A DNA stretch of 64,000 nucleotides from Sorangium aterium (GCF_028368935.1 NZ_JAQNDK010000001.1:930001-994000), one strand, 5' to 3'. Shown: positions 37,201-45,594, counted from the first letter of the stretch. The notes: a model not told the origin generated them from the letters alone. Numbers and translations: made by a program.

Positions 37201-38243
37201 GGGTGGAGGCCCTGGTGCGCCGCGTGAACTACGACGAGGTGCCGGGGTCCTCGGCGGTCGACGACGTCGAGGCGCAGAGCACGACCTGGAGCGTCGAGGG
37301 GCTCTCCGGCGAGGTCGTCTGGTCGCGCGCCGAGGGGACCGCGCCTAACCGCGTGTGGCGCGGCGTCAACCTCGGGAGCGTGTCCGACACGGCGCTGGTG
37401 TCGCCTGCCCTGGAGGTCAGCGAGACCGAGCGCTTCGTGCTGACGTTCGCGCACCGGCACCAGTTCGAGACGAGCGACGAGACGTTCTGGGACGGCGCGG
37501 TGGTCGAGCTCAGCGCCGACGGCGGCGAGACGTGGCAGGACATCGGGAGGCGCGCGCAGCCCGGCTACAACGGGAAGGTCACCGTCGAGTCCGGCAATCC
37601 GCTGGGCAGGCGGAGGGCGTTCGTCGGCCAGAGCCCCTCGTGGCCCGACGTCGACCACGTCGCGATCGACCTGGGGACCGCGTTCGCCGGGAAGACGGTG
37701 CAGGTGCGGTTCCGCGTCGGCACGGACGCGGCCGCGGGCGACACCGGCTGGGAGCTCGACGACCTCGGGTTCGCGGGCCTGAAGAACAAGCCGTTCGCGA
37801 CGGTGGTCGAGGACACGGCCTCCTGCCAGGGCGGGCCCGAGGCCGACGCGGGGACGGACCAGGTGGCCGCGATCGGCGAGTTCGTGACGCTCGACGCCTC
37901 GGGGAGCTCGGACCCCGAGGAGGACGAGCTGACGTTCTCCTGGGTGCAGACGGCGGGGCCCGCGGTCGAGCTGACCGGCGAGGGCGCGCGGGCGACCTTC
38001 GTGGCGCCCGAGGTGACCGAGGCGACGACCCTGGCGTTCGCGGTGACGGTCAGCGACGGGATCCTGGAGGCGACCGACCAGGTCAGCGTGGTGGTCGATC
38101 TGGCGAAGGAGCCGGAGGCTGAAGGGTGCGGGTGCGCGATCCCGGGGGGCGCGCCGCGCGGGCCGCTGGGCGCGCTCGGGGCCGCCGCGGCGCTCGCGGC
38201 GTTCGCGGGGCGGCGGCGGCGGCGGGGCGGCGGAGCGAGTTGA
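34296..38243 (+). CDS. M36-family metallopeptidase with PA domain and MYXO-CTERM tail
   Basis: An exported protein of 1315 residues. A signal peptide ends near AHA; a propeptide-like FTP region covers about 70-300. The M36 catalytic domain has the zinc motif HEWGH (His647, Glu648, His651) and the third ligand Glu670 in SEGWGDF. A protease-associated domain is inserted before it (about 530-625, IALIDRGGCTFAEKAQ). C-terminal beta domains and a PKD-like repeat (about 1180-1270) follow. The end carries the myxosortase signal: CGC at 1278-1280, a hydrophobic helix and RRRRR. It should be anchored at the cell surface by myxosortase and digest external protein. AGGAA precedes ATG 34296. Confidence 0.93.
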   Translation: MKVSVRYTALSLALLAGPTAHARERPNYDAYFKAPPALPARAGRDVDERAPGAVVASTDPQRGVPTFAWATSPGHRPPAATHGTPEAAARWYVQRYARLYGLPQAALDTAVVRHVHDTGRGGVVVTLGQDVDGIPVFRSGLKVLMKRDLELVALAGNLHASAVPLPPGAASPTAGSLRGRAFSGSPAQALVRALRDAHRIDVKTADLRELGGAKGGYRLFDIADTDHARQRAGGLRFTQPARVRKVLFPLPDRLVAGYFVELVSGDAGGTSSAAYAWVFGAGDGQMLYRENLSHAAFDYRVWAEEGGDHRPLDGPLADLSPHPTGRPDGQIARFIAPSLISIDGFNTNLDGGADPWLPADATSTRGNNVDAYADHNPPDGFSSGDTRAELSGPGSFDHIYDPLAEPLATPEQTMAAVTQIFYVTNWLHDWYYDSGFTEAAGNAQRDNLGRGGLDGDPLLAEAQDDAIGGSRDNANMDATYDGASPRMQMYLWSGPDQRSLSVTPQNASYASNTALFGPQRYEVTGELALALDGAEPRGDACGPITSDVAGKIALIDRGGCTFAEKAQSAQAAGAVGVLIANNRESDGAPRLFGEAPEVTTPAQSISQADGSALKAALAASDAPITVTMTREPSVERDGTIDNTIVAHEWGHYIHLRQVACGTKMCGAQSEGWGDFIALHMALRDGDDLDGAFPLSSYGSAALGDSYFGIRRAPYSVDFTKNGLTFKHISEGARLPDHPLNGSGSDNSEEHNAGEVWASMLFEAYVGLIRHGSGLTPPRAFEQTRRRMSDYVVAGMQLAPVSPTYTEQRDALLAAALASDQGDFLALAEAFARRGAGTCAVSPRADSHDFSGVVESFSVQPEISLVRAELDDSAGSCDRDGLLDAEESGTIAIEIVNRGAAPLTGAVASIEVPSAGVTFPDGARASFGDIAPFATGTATVAVKLDRTVAPAEDLKLSLTLKSAAACTPARVEALVRRVNYDEVPGSSAVDDVEAQSTTWSVEGLSGEVVWSRAEGTAPNRVWRGVNLGSVSDTALVSPALEVSETERFVLTFAHRHQFETSDETFWDGAVVELSADGGETWQDIGRRAQPGYNGKVTVESGNPLGRRRAFVGQSPSWPDVDHVAIDLGTAFAGKTVQVRFRVGTDAAAGDTGWELDDLGFAGLKNKPFATVVEDTASCQGGPEADAGTDQVAAIGEFVTLDASGSSDPEEDELTFSWVQTAGPAVELTGEGARATFVAPEVTEATTLAFAVTVSDGILEATDQVSVVVDLAKEPEAEGCGCAIPGGAPRGPLGALGAAAALAAFAGRRRRRGGGAS

Positions 38244-38332
38244 ACCGTGAGCCCCGTGAGCCCGGGAACATCTGAGGCGGAATATTCACCCATTGACGCC
38301 CGCGGCCCGGTCCCCCACGGTGGCCGATCAGC

Positions 38333-38992
38333 ATGGGACTCAGCAACGCACCTCCCGCCTTTCCCGTCGTGCCCGCCGATCAAGCGCTGGAGCGCCTGAT
38401 CGAGGGCAACCGGCGCTTCGTCGACAACATCCGCAGCGAGCACATCGAGATGGGCCCGCGGGCGCGGGCCGCCCTCGTGGACGGGCAGCAGCCCTTCGCC
38501 ATCGTCCTCAGCTGCTCGGACTCGCGGGCGCCGTCGGAGCTCATCTTCGACCAGGGGCTCGGGGACCTGTTCGTCATCCGGGTCGCGGGCAACGTGGTGG
38601 CGCCCTCGCTCGTCGGCAGCGTGGAGTTCGCCGCCGCCGCCTTCGGGACCCGCCTTGCCGTGGTGATGGGCCACTCGCGCTGCGGCGCCATCGACGCCAC
38701 GCTGAGCGAGCTGCTCCACGAGGACCACCGCGGCCCCCTCACCGACAACATCCGCGATATCGTCGAGCGCTGCCGGGCTCCCGTCGAGACGGTGGTGAGC
38801 GCCGCGGGCCGCCACGCCGACAGAGACTTTCTCCTGCGCGAGGCGGTGCGCGCCAACGTGCGCAACTCGTGCGATCACCTCCGGCACGGCAGCCGGCTGC
38901 TCGAGCGCCTGTGCGCCGAGGAAGGCATGCTGATCGTGGGCGCCGAGTACGCCCTGGAGACCGGCAAGGTGACGTTCCTCCCGCGCCCGTGA
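38333..38992 (+). CDS. Beta-class carbonic anhydrase
   Basis: A protein of 219 residues that interconverts CO2 and bicarbonate. Zinc ligands are in CSDSRAPSE (Cys, with the Asp-Arg dyad) and HSRCGA (His, Cys). Glycine-rich RVAGNVVAP between them is also typical. Soluble, with no signal peptide, so probably cytoplasmic. It stands 90 bases after the M36 gene, whose last segment shows no terminator-like hairpin. Confidence 0.95.
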   Translation: MGLSNAPPAFPVVPADQALERLIEGNRRFVDNIRSEHIEMGPRARAALVDGQQPFAIVLSCSDSRAPSELIFDQGLGDLFVIRVAGNVVAPSLVGSVEFAAAAFGTRLAVVMGHSRCGAIDATLSELLHEDHRGPLTDNIRDIVERCRAPVETVVSAAGRHADRDFLLREAVRANVRNSCDHLRHGSRLLERLCAEEGMLIVGAEYALETGKVTFLPRP

Positions 38993-39013
38993 CGAGCCGG
39001 CGCGCCTCGTCAC

Positions 39014-39175
39014 GAGATCAAAGACATCCTGTTCTCGCTCTCCAAGCAAGTTCACCTGATAAGGCCGCTGCAGAGCAAGCAATCGCTCTTCTTCTACGTG
39101 GCCCTCGACCGCGCGCGGGCCAACCTGGCGATGGCAAATCACGCTGGCGGAGATCGAGAAGAGCTCACGCTCTAG
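39014..39175 (+). pseudogene. Relic of a roadblock/LC7-type protein gene
   Basis: The frame reads EIKDILFSLSKQVHLIRPL, then SKQSLFFYVALDRARANLAMA, the C-terminal half of small roadblock-like proteins common in myxobacteria (pattern DIL..L..QYHLIRPL....LFLYLxLDRxRANLAMA). After NH a one-base shift separates it from LAEIEKS in another frame. The N-terminal half is absent. This short region follows the carbonic anhydrase gene directly. Confidence 0.5.
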
Positions 39176-39228
39176 AGCGAAAACCGGTTGAAACTGCCTG
39201 AAAGCGCAGAATTTCGAACCGAAGGCGT

Positions 39229-39285
39229 CATGAGACGCCAAGATATTCATCTTATGGCATCTTGGCGTCTCATGGCGTCTTGGCG
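39229..39285. repeat. 16-base inverted repeat plus direct repeat of TCTTGGCG
   Basis: CATGAGACGCCAAGAT (39229-39244) and ATCTTGGCGTCTCATG (39259-39274) are perfect complements around a 14-base loop. The element ATGGC(A/G)TCTTGGCG is also repeated directly at 39255 and 39272. It could be a terminator for the convergent P450 gene or a dispersed palindromic element. Confidence 0.7.
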
Positions 39286-39344
39286 GTTCACTTCTCGCTT
39301 GAGCAACGTGATCGGTGGTCTAGCGGCTCCAGCGCCCTCGAAGT

Positions 39345-40568
39345 TCAGGGTTTGGCGCGCCTCCGCAGCACTAGCGGGAGCGACTCGAACCCGAGCGGCA
39401 TCATCGCCCGCGTCTGCCGCAGCGGAGGCGCCTCGCCGGGCGTGATGGACTCATAGCCGTCGAGGAGCGCGTTCAGGGCGATCCGCGCCTCCATCCGCGC
39501 CAGCGCCGCGCCGATGCAGAAATGGGTCCCCTGCCCGAACGCCAGGTGCTCCACCGGCGGACGGTCGAGCCGGAACGCGTCCGGCTCCTCGAAGACGGCC
39601 GGATCCCGGTTCGCCGCGCCGAACACGACGTCGACCAGGTGCCCGGCCGGTATCATCACGCCGCTCACGTCCACCGGCCGCGTGGCGACGCGCAAGAGGC
39701 GCTGCACCGGGCTCGAATGGCGCAGCGTCTCCTCGATGATGGGCTCCACGAGGCTCCGGTCCTGCTGGGCGCGCCGGTAGAGCTCGGGCCGCTCGGACAG
39801 GAGGTGCGCCATGTTGCCGATGAGGTTCGTCGTGGTGTCGTTGCCGGCGACGAGCAGGCCGACGCAGAAGCCGACCGCCTCGGGCGTGTCGAGGCGCGCG
39901 CCGTCGATCTCGGCCTCCACGAGCGCCGAGATGAGATCGCCTGACGGCGCGCGCCGCCGCGCCTCGAGCTCCGCCGCGAAGAAGTCGACCATCGCCTTAC
40001 CGCGGCTCGCGCGTTCCTCCGCCGGTATACCGCTGTACGACATCACGGACTCGGACCAGCTCCGAAATTGCGCATAGCGCTCCGCCGGGATGCCGAGCAG
40101 GGTGGCGATCACCATCATCGGCAGGGGCATCGCGTAGGCGTCCATGAGATCTGACGGCCCGTCGCCCGTCGCTTCGAGCAGCGAGGCGGCGAGGCGGCCA
40201 ATCCACGGCTCGAGCTCTGCGATGCGCCGCGGCGTGAACGATCGGCTGACGAGCCTGCGGAGGTGGGTGTGCCGGGGCGGATCGTCGTGCAGCAGCGTGA
40301 TCCGCGGCAGGACACGGATCTTGTCCGTGACGTTCGACGAGAACGTCTGGGGATCCCGCAGCGCCGAGAGCACCTCCGCGTGGCGCAGGAGCGCGTAGGC
40401 ACGGATTGGCTCGCCGAGGCCCGCGGCGCCGCCCGCGGGCACGCGCGCATAGAGCACCGGAGATCGCCCTCGGAGCGCGCGGTATGCGGGGTAAGGATCG
40501 GCTATCACCGAAGGCGCGGAGAGGTCGATGTGCTCGGGCGAGGGGCTCGCGGCGGTCTCGGTTTCCAT
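39345..40568 (-). CDS. Cytochrome P450 (bacterial class I type)
   Basis: A soluble P450 of 407 residues, as usual for bacterial enzymes. The I-helix oxygen-binding block is AGNDTTTN, the ExxR motif is EETLR, and the heme loop is FGQGTHFCIGAALAR with Cys351 as the axial ligand. It needs separate ferredoxin and reductase partners, which are not in the window. It is divergent from the PAS-STAS and terpenoid genes; a role in oxidising the product of the nearby cyclases is inferred from position. Confidence 0.92.
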   Translation of the reverse strand: METETAASPSPEHIDLSAPSVIADPYPAYRALRGRSPVLYARVPAGGAAGLGEPIRAYALLRHAEVLSALRDPQTFSSNVTDKIRVLPRITLLHDDPPRHTHLRRLVSRSFTPRRIAELEPWIGRLAASLLEATGDGPSDLMDAYAMPLPMMVIATLLGIPAERYAQFRSWSESVMSYSGIPAEERASRGKAMVDFFAAELEARRRAPSGDLISALVEAEIDGARLDTPEAVGFCVGLLVAGNDTTTNLIGNMAHLLSERPELYRRAQQDRSLVEPIIEETLRHSSPVQRLLRVATRPVDVSGVMIPAGHLVDVVFGAANRDPAVFEEPDAFRLDRPPVEHLAFGQGTHFCIGAALARMEARIALNALLDGYESITPGEAPPLRQTRAMMPLGFESLPLVLRRRAKP

Positions 40569-40698
40569 GTCAAGGTCACAGCGGCGCAGCCGCTCTACCG
40601 GACAGGAGATCCAAGCGGTTCGTGGAAGTCAAGTCCTTTCCCCTGGTGGTACGACAGCATAGGTGACCGCGTGGATCTCCGGGCGGTGTCCGCTCGAT

Positions 40699-40770
40699 CA
40701 CCGCGATGAGGCACCGCGATGAGGCACCGCGATGAGGCACCGCCATGAGGCACCGCCATGAGGCACCGTC
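40699..40770. repeat. 13-base tandem repeat, five copies
   Basis: CACCGCGATGAGG is repeated at 40699, 40712 and 40725, then CACCGCCATGAGG at 40738 and 40751, with a partial sixth copy. It lies in the 683-base gap between the divergent P450 and PAS-STAS genes. Confidence 0.85.
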
Positions 40771-41025
40771 ACGCGACGGTCACCGGGCGGCGTCGCCGAG
40801 GGAGCGATGATCGCGAACCCCCGGGGAATATGCGTAGCTCCTCCGATGTCGCCGGCGCCCTCACGGCGCGGCGGCAGACATGAGGAGCTCGGTCTTCCCA
40901 TCTCGTCTGACCCCGTGCATCGCGGCGCTTCCGGGCCGAACGGATTGAACAGCATCCTGGACGCCGACCCCGATCACACATCGGGAATGGCCTTAGCACG
41001 AGTTCCGGATCTACCCGGCCTCAGC

Positions 41026-41101
41026 CGGAGATGTGCGGCTTGTAATCTCGCAATGCAAGCTGGAACCCTCGCTCGGATCGAAGCGTTTTTGCACATCTCC
41101 G
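41026..41101. promoter_or_regulatory. Spaced 11-base inverted repeat upstream of PAS-STAS gene
   Basis: CGGAGATGTGC (41026-41036) and GCACATCTCCG (41091-41101) are perfect complements 54 bases apart, about 150 bases before the ATG at 41252. They could be paired operator sites or a stem. No gene is supported between 40771 and 41251; the open frame at 40807 lacks coding features. Confidence 0.35.
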
Positions 41102-41251
41102 AGCGCTCGTCATCGCTCTCGCGGGTCCTGAGAGGGGTGAGTCTGCCGATGCCGATTCTTGGTCAATGACACGCGCGATCCACGGCCCCTACGAACGAGG
41201 TGAGCACGGGTAGGAGGCCTGAATCGGGCTTGGGGGAGGGCAACATTCGTC

Positions 41252-42442
41252 ATGACACAGCATTATATGAGTTCACGCGACCCGTGGGAGGCGGCCTATC
41301 TCTACTCCCCCGAGGCGCTGTTCGTAGCGGACATCGACGGCACGCTGTCGCACTGGAGCGAGTCATTCGGCCACACGGTCGGGCACGCGGCCACGCCGGG
41401 GACGGCGTTCTTCCAGCTCTTCCACGACGACGATCGCGAGGCGGCCCGGGCGAAGTGGTCTGTGCTTCTGGAGACGCCCGGGGCCGTCGAGCTCTGCGGG
41501 CGGGTGATGACGGCCGGGAACGTGTATGCGTCCTTCTCCTGCGTGCTGCGCAGAGCGCCGCACGGCCAGGCGGTCTACGGCTCGCTGCACCCGACGTCCG
41601 GCGCCGTCGATCTCCCCGCCGCCGGGCCCGGGAAGGGAGAGGACGCGGACATGCTCCGCGCCCTCTCCGACAACCTCCCTGTCATCGTCTGGTCATGCGA
41701 CGCGGCGGGGGTCATCACCCGTCACGACGGGAGGGGCCTGGCGGGGCTCGGCCTCAAGCGGGGGCAGCTCGTCGGGACGAACCTCTTCGACGTCTTTGCC
41801 AGCGCTCCCGAAGGCACGGAGAACGTGAGGAGGGCGCTCCGCGGGTGTCCCTCCCATTCGATGAGCCACGTCCCCGCCAACAATTCGTTCTGGGAAAACT
41901 GGATGGTGCCGATCCAGAGCCCGCTCGGAAACGTCGAGTCCGTGATCGGGCTCTCGCTCGACGTCTCGGAGGCGAAGAGAGCGGAAGAGGAGCTCCGACT
42001 ACGGCTGTTGCAGATCCAGAAGCAGCAGGAGGTCATCGGCAAGCTCTCGACGCCCATCATCCAGGTCTGGGACGGGGTGGTCGCGCTGCCCATGGTCGGC
42101 GTCGTCGACAGCGCGAGGACCGCCGACGTCATGCAGAACCTGCTCGACGAGATCGTCCGCACCAGCGCGCGGTATGCCATCCTGGATCTCACGGGCGTCG
42201 AGATGGTGGACACGCAGGTCGCGAATCACCTGATCAAGCTCGTGAACGCCATCCGGCTCCTCGGCGCGGGCGGGATCATCTGCGGCATCAGGCCGTCGGT
42301 CGCGCAGACGATCGTCGAGCTGGGCCTCGATCTGGACAGCATGGTCACGCGATCGAACCTGCGGGCTGGAATCATGTTCTGCATCAACCAGATGCGCCAG
42401 CCCGCGACGACGCCGGCGGCGAACGGCTCTTCGGGCCGCTGA
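41252..42442 (+). CDS. PAS-STAS sensor protein (RsbR type)
   Basis: A cytoplasmic protein of 396 residues. Two PAS-like domains (about 10-115 and 130-240) are followed by a coiled linker rich in Gln/Lys and a STAS domain (about 270-375). The STAS core ILDLTGVEMVDTQVANHL keeps the Thr and Asp-Thr residues of stressosome RsbR proteins. GGGGGAGGG lies upstream of the ATG, with a longer than usual gap. No rsbS or rsbT is adjacent. It sits between two P450 genes at the head of the terpenoid genes and could sense a signal for the cluster, but that is inference. Confidence 0.85.
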   Translation: MTQHYMSSRDPWEAAYLYSPEALFVADIDGTLSHWSESFGHTVGHAATPGTAFFQLFHDDDREAARAKWSVLLETPGAVELCGRVMTAGNVYASFSCVLRRAPHGQAVYGSLHPTSGAVDLPAAGPGKGEDADMLRALSDNLPVIVWSCDAAGVITRHDGRGLAGLGLKRGQLVGTNLFDVFASAPEGTENVRRALRGCPSHSMSHVPANNSFWENWMVPIQSPLGNVESVIGLSLDVSEAKRAEEELRLRLLQIQKQQEVIGKLSTPIIQVWDGVVALPMVGVVDSARTADVMQNLLDEIVRTSARYAILDLTGVEMVDTQVANHLIKLVNAIRLLGAGGIICGIRPSVAQTIVELGLDLDSMVTRSNLRAGIMFCINQMRQPATTPAANGSSGR

Positions 42443-42608
42443 CCCGCGGCGTCTCCCCTTCTGCTTCTGCTCGCGCGGCGCGGGCGTTCGGCATCGTCGA
42501 TCCGGCAAGCACCCCCGGCGCCTCCGGCGGCGCGCGCGCGAGCTCGTGACGACGACGAGACAGGCTCCGCAGGCGCGGTCGCAGCGAGAAGCGAAAACGA
42601 GGTTCGTC

Positions 42609-43937
42609 ATGCTCTCCCCGGGTCGAACCGACCAAGACAGCATCCCCACCGCGGCCGGAGAGCTGCCGGTGCTCGGTCACCTGCCCGTCCTTTACCGGGA
42701 CGCCGTCGGCCTTCTGCGCCGCAGCAGGAGCGCGCTGGGTCCGCTCTTCTGGGTCAACCTCGGGTTCGCGCAACGTCGGCTCTTCTATGTGGGAGCCGAC
42801 GCGCTCGATCTCCTGCGCGCGCCCGAGGTGGTCATGGACCATCCGGAGCACCTCAAGGGGATCGTGGGCCGCTCGATGGCTGGGCAGGACGGGCCGATGC
42901 ACCGGCGCATGCGCTCGGCCATCAACCCCTCGTTCTCCCCGCAGGGGTTCGCCAAGGAGGCCTCCGCCACCATGGCCTCCGCGTTCGCTGCGAAGATCGA
43001 TGGCTGGCTCCAGCAAGAGAGCTTCGCGGTCCATCCCGCCATGCGGGATCTGACCCTCGAGATCATCTTTCGAATCTGCGGGGTCCCGATAGAGGATGTG
43101 CCCGCCTGGAGCCGGGCCTATCGCGAGCTGTTCTTGGGTGTTTACCCGATCCCGGGTCGTCTGCCAGGCATGCCCGCGTACCGCTCGGATCGCGCGCGCG
43201 CCTGGATAGACGACCGCCTGCGGAGGCTCCTCGCGCTCGCTCGCCGGGGCGGCGCCGCGGGCTCTCTCGTCGAAATGCTCTCGAAGGCTCGCGACGACGA
43301 GGGCGAGCCCCTGTCGGACCAAGACATCGTCGACAACCTTCGCGCGATATTGCTCGCCGGGCACGAGACCAGCGCCTCCATCCTGGCCTGGATCGTCATC
43401 GTCCTGTCGCGCCGGAGCGAGGTGTGGAGCGCGCTCTGCGACGAGCACACGGCGGCGCCGGACGCGTCCGTGCCCATGTCCGCGAGAGAGGCGGACCGGT
43501 TCCCTGTCACCAACGCCATCTTCCGGGAGGTCCTGCGGATGTACACGCCGGTCTGGTTCATCTTCCGGACGGTCACCGAGACGATCACGCTGAACGGTAG
43601 GCGCATCCCTCGAAATACGCCGCTGGCCCTCAGCCCCGCGCAATTCGGTTATGATTCATCGCTGTTCCCGGACCCCGACCGCTTCGATCTGAGCCGCTGG
43701 AGCGATCGCTCTAGCCCACCGGGTCCGCTGGAGCTGGCCGCGTTCGGCGGGGGGCCGCACTTCTGTCTTGGATACAACGTCGCTTGCATCGAGGCGCTCC
43801 AGCTTCAGTTCCTCCTCGTCCGGGCGTTGCGCCGCGCCGGGCTCGTTCCACACTTGGAGGGCGCTTCGCCGAAGCACGTGTACTTCCCGACCGGGCATCC
43901 GGCGGCCGCGACACGGGTCGTCTTTCGCCCGAGCTGA
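42609..43937 (+). CDS. Cytochrome P450
   Basis: A P450 of 442 residues from ATG 42609, preceded by GAGG (a GTG start at 42546 is possible but has no ribosome site). The proline-rich entry GELPVLGHLP resembles eukaryote-like families such as CYP120 or CYP51. The I-helix is AGHETSAS, the ExxR motif is REVLR, and the heme loop is FGGGPHFCLG with Cys386. It is unlike the P450 at 39345. It lies 122 bases before the class II cyclase gene on the same strand, so it probably hydroxylates the cyclised diterpenoid. Confidence 0.92.
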   Translation: MLSPGRTDQDSIPTAAGELPVLGHLPVLYRDAVGLLRRSRSALGPLFWVNLGFAQRRLFYVGADALDLLRAPEVVMDHPEHLKGIVGRSMAGQDGPMHRRMRSAINPSFSPQGFAKEASATMASAFAAKIDGWLQQESFAVHPAMRDLTLEIIFRICGVPIEDVPAWSRAYRELFLGVYPIPGRLPGMPAYRSDRARAWIDDRLRRLLALARRGGAAGSLVEMLSKARDDEGEPLSDQDIVDNLRAILLAGHETSASILAWIVIVLSRRSEVWSALCDEHTAAPDASVPMSAREADRFPVTNAIFREVLRMYTPVWFIFRTVTETITLNGRRIPRNTPLALSPAQFGYDSSLFPDPDRFDLSRWSDRSSPPGPLELAAFGGGPHFCLGYNVACIEALQLQFLLVRALRRAGLVPHLEGASPKHVYFPTGHPAAATRVVFRPS

Positions 43938-44058
43938 ACGGGCAGCGCTCGAGCGCCCCAGCGCATCGAGGCATCGACCACGATCTCCGGCGGGACGACT
44001 CTCTTCACCATCAACACGGTCGCCGGCGGCAGCCGGTCCTCACCGGGTGGATCAGCGC

Positions 44059-45594
44059 ATGAACACCTCGCCGCATTCGAGTCCTTCCGATCGCGCTCTG
44101 GCCGGGCTTCGCGCGCTGGTGGCGGAGCTCGGGCGAGGCGGAGGCTCCGTCAGTCCCTCGGTGTACGACACCGCCACCGTGCTGATGTTCGATGTCTTTC
44201 CCGAAGCCAGGGAGAGCATCATCCGGTGGCTTCTCGAGCAGCAGCGGCCGGACGCGGGCTGGGGGCTCTCGTCGGTGCCCCGCGCGCGCGATCTCCCGAC
44301 GCTGGCGTCGATCGTGGCCCTCCATCCCTACCGCGAGCTCATGCCGCAGGTACGCCGCGCCTGCGAGGGGGGCCTGGCGTTCCTGCGCGACCAGGCAGCT
44401 CATTGGGGCACGTCCTTGCCGGACGACATCCCTGTCGGGCTGGAGCTGCTCATGCCCAGGCTCCTCGACCGGGCCTCCTCGCTCGGCCTCGGTGTCGATT
44501 GGGACCCGTACAGGGCCCTCATCGCGCTCGGCGAGCGACGCCGGGCCTTGATCGGCAAGGCCCGGCCGGCGGCCGGCAGCGCGGCGTCGCACTCCTGGGA
44601 GGGCTGGGGGGGCGGCCCCTCGCCTGACCTCATCGACGTGAGCGGCGGCGTCGGGCACAGCCCCGCGGCCACAGCGGCCTGGCTCCACGCATCTCGGGAC
44701 AAGGCCGGCCTCGATGGCGCACGAGCGGCGGCGCGCGAGTACCTGCTCCGAGCGAGCGGCGCTACCGAGGTCGGAATTCCCGGCATCGTCCCCACGGTGT
44801 GGCCCATTCACCGGTTCGAGCAGGCCTGGGTCCTGTACGCACTGCGGGTCCTCGATCTGCTCGACCATCCCCGGCTGGGCGACGTGGCGCGGCCGCAGCT
44901 GCTCGACCTCGGCGCCGCGCTTCGCCCCGAGGGCATCGGCATGAGCGACGCGTTCACTCAGGATGGCGACATCACATCGACGGTCATCGCCACCCTGGGA
45001 GAGCTCGTGGCGCCTCGCGCCATCGGGACGCTGCGGCGCTTCGAGCGAGGGGGGATGTTCATCACGTACGCGAACGAGCTGCAGCCCTCGCTCACGACGA
45101 ATGCACACGCGATCCACGCCCTCGCGTCCTGCGGGGAGAAGGCGTCGACGCCAGCGCGGTACCTCCTCGAGCGCCAGCAGCCGGACGGGCGGTGGGTTGG
45201 CGACAAATGGCACAGCTCCTGGCTCTACACGACCAGCCAGGTCATCTTGGCCCTCTCGCACGAGGGGCACGTGCCCGCGGTGAAGCGCGGCCTGGAGGCG
45301 CTGCTGCGCGCCCAGGGTGGCGATGGCGGCTGGGGAGCCGGCAGCGCGCCCACCGCGGCAGAGACGGCGTACGCCGTGCTCGCGCTCCGCGCCGCACGAA
45401 GGAACCGCGAGCTCGAATCCATGGCGCGGAGCGCCTGGCGACGGGGGTGCGACTGGCTGATGTCGAACCATGACATCGGCGCCGGCCAGGAAGATCTCCG
45501 CTGGATCGGCAAGGAGCTGTATTGCCCGGCCCGGGTGGACCGCGCGTGGGTCCTCGGCGCGCTCCTCGTGTCGCAACCGCCATGGGAAAGCTAG
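44059..45594 (+). CDS. Class II diterpene cyclase (copalyl-diphosphate-synthase-like), DGDI motif
   Basis: A soluble protein of 511 residues, the length of bacterial ent-copalyl diphosphate synthases. The alpha-barrel repeats are marked by QW-like motifs (QRPDAGWG, QQPDGRWVGDKW, GGDGGWG). The catalytic DxDD motif reads D302-G-D304-I305-T: the middle Asp, the general acid in this family, is kept, but the last Asp is Ile. No DDxxD class I motif is present. It should protonate and cyclise GGPP, or a related diphosphate, to a bicyclic diphosphate for a partner enzyme. Its last 13 bases overlap the next gene. The start is ATG 44059. Confidence 0.85.
   Translation: MNTSPHSSPSDRALAGLRALVAELGRGGGSVSPSVYDTATVLMFDVFPEARESIIRWLLEQQRPDAGWGLSSVPRARDLPTLASIVALHPYRELMPQVRRACEGGLAFLRDQAAHWGTSLPDDIPVGLELLMPRLLDRASSLGLGVDWDPYRALIALGERRRALIGKARPAAGSAASHSWEGWGGGPSPDLIDVSGGVGHSPAATAAWLHASRDKAGLDGARAAAREYLLRASGATEVGIPGIVPTVWPIHRFEQAWVLYALRVLDLLDHPRLGDVARPQLLDLGAALRPEGIGMSDAFTQDGDITSTVIATLGELVAPRAIGTLRRFERGGMFITYANELQPSLTTNAHAIHALASCGEKASTPARYLLERQQPDGRWVGDKWHSSWLYTTSQVILALSHEGHVPAVKRGLEALLRAQGGDGGWGAGSAPTAAETAYAVLALRAARRNRELESMARSAWRRGCDWLMSNHDIGAGQEDLRWIGKELYCPARVDRAWVLGALLVSQPPWES

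Noticed and set aside
34323-37658. 1111-residue open frame antisense to the M36 peptidase gene
   Set aside because: Arg/Ala/Val/Asp-rich sequence without domains. It is the expected antisense shadow of a high-GC gene, and the sense frame has clear motifs.
40807-41169. 120-residue frame between P450 and PAS-STAS genes
   Set aside because: No ribosome site, no codon bias and no similarity pattern. It crosses the inverted repeat at 41026.
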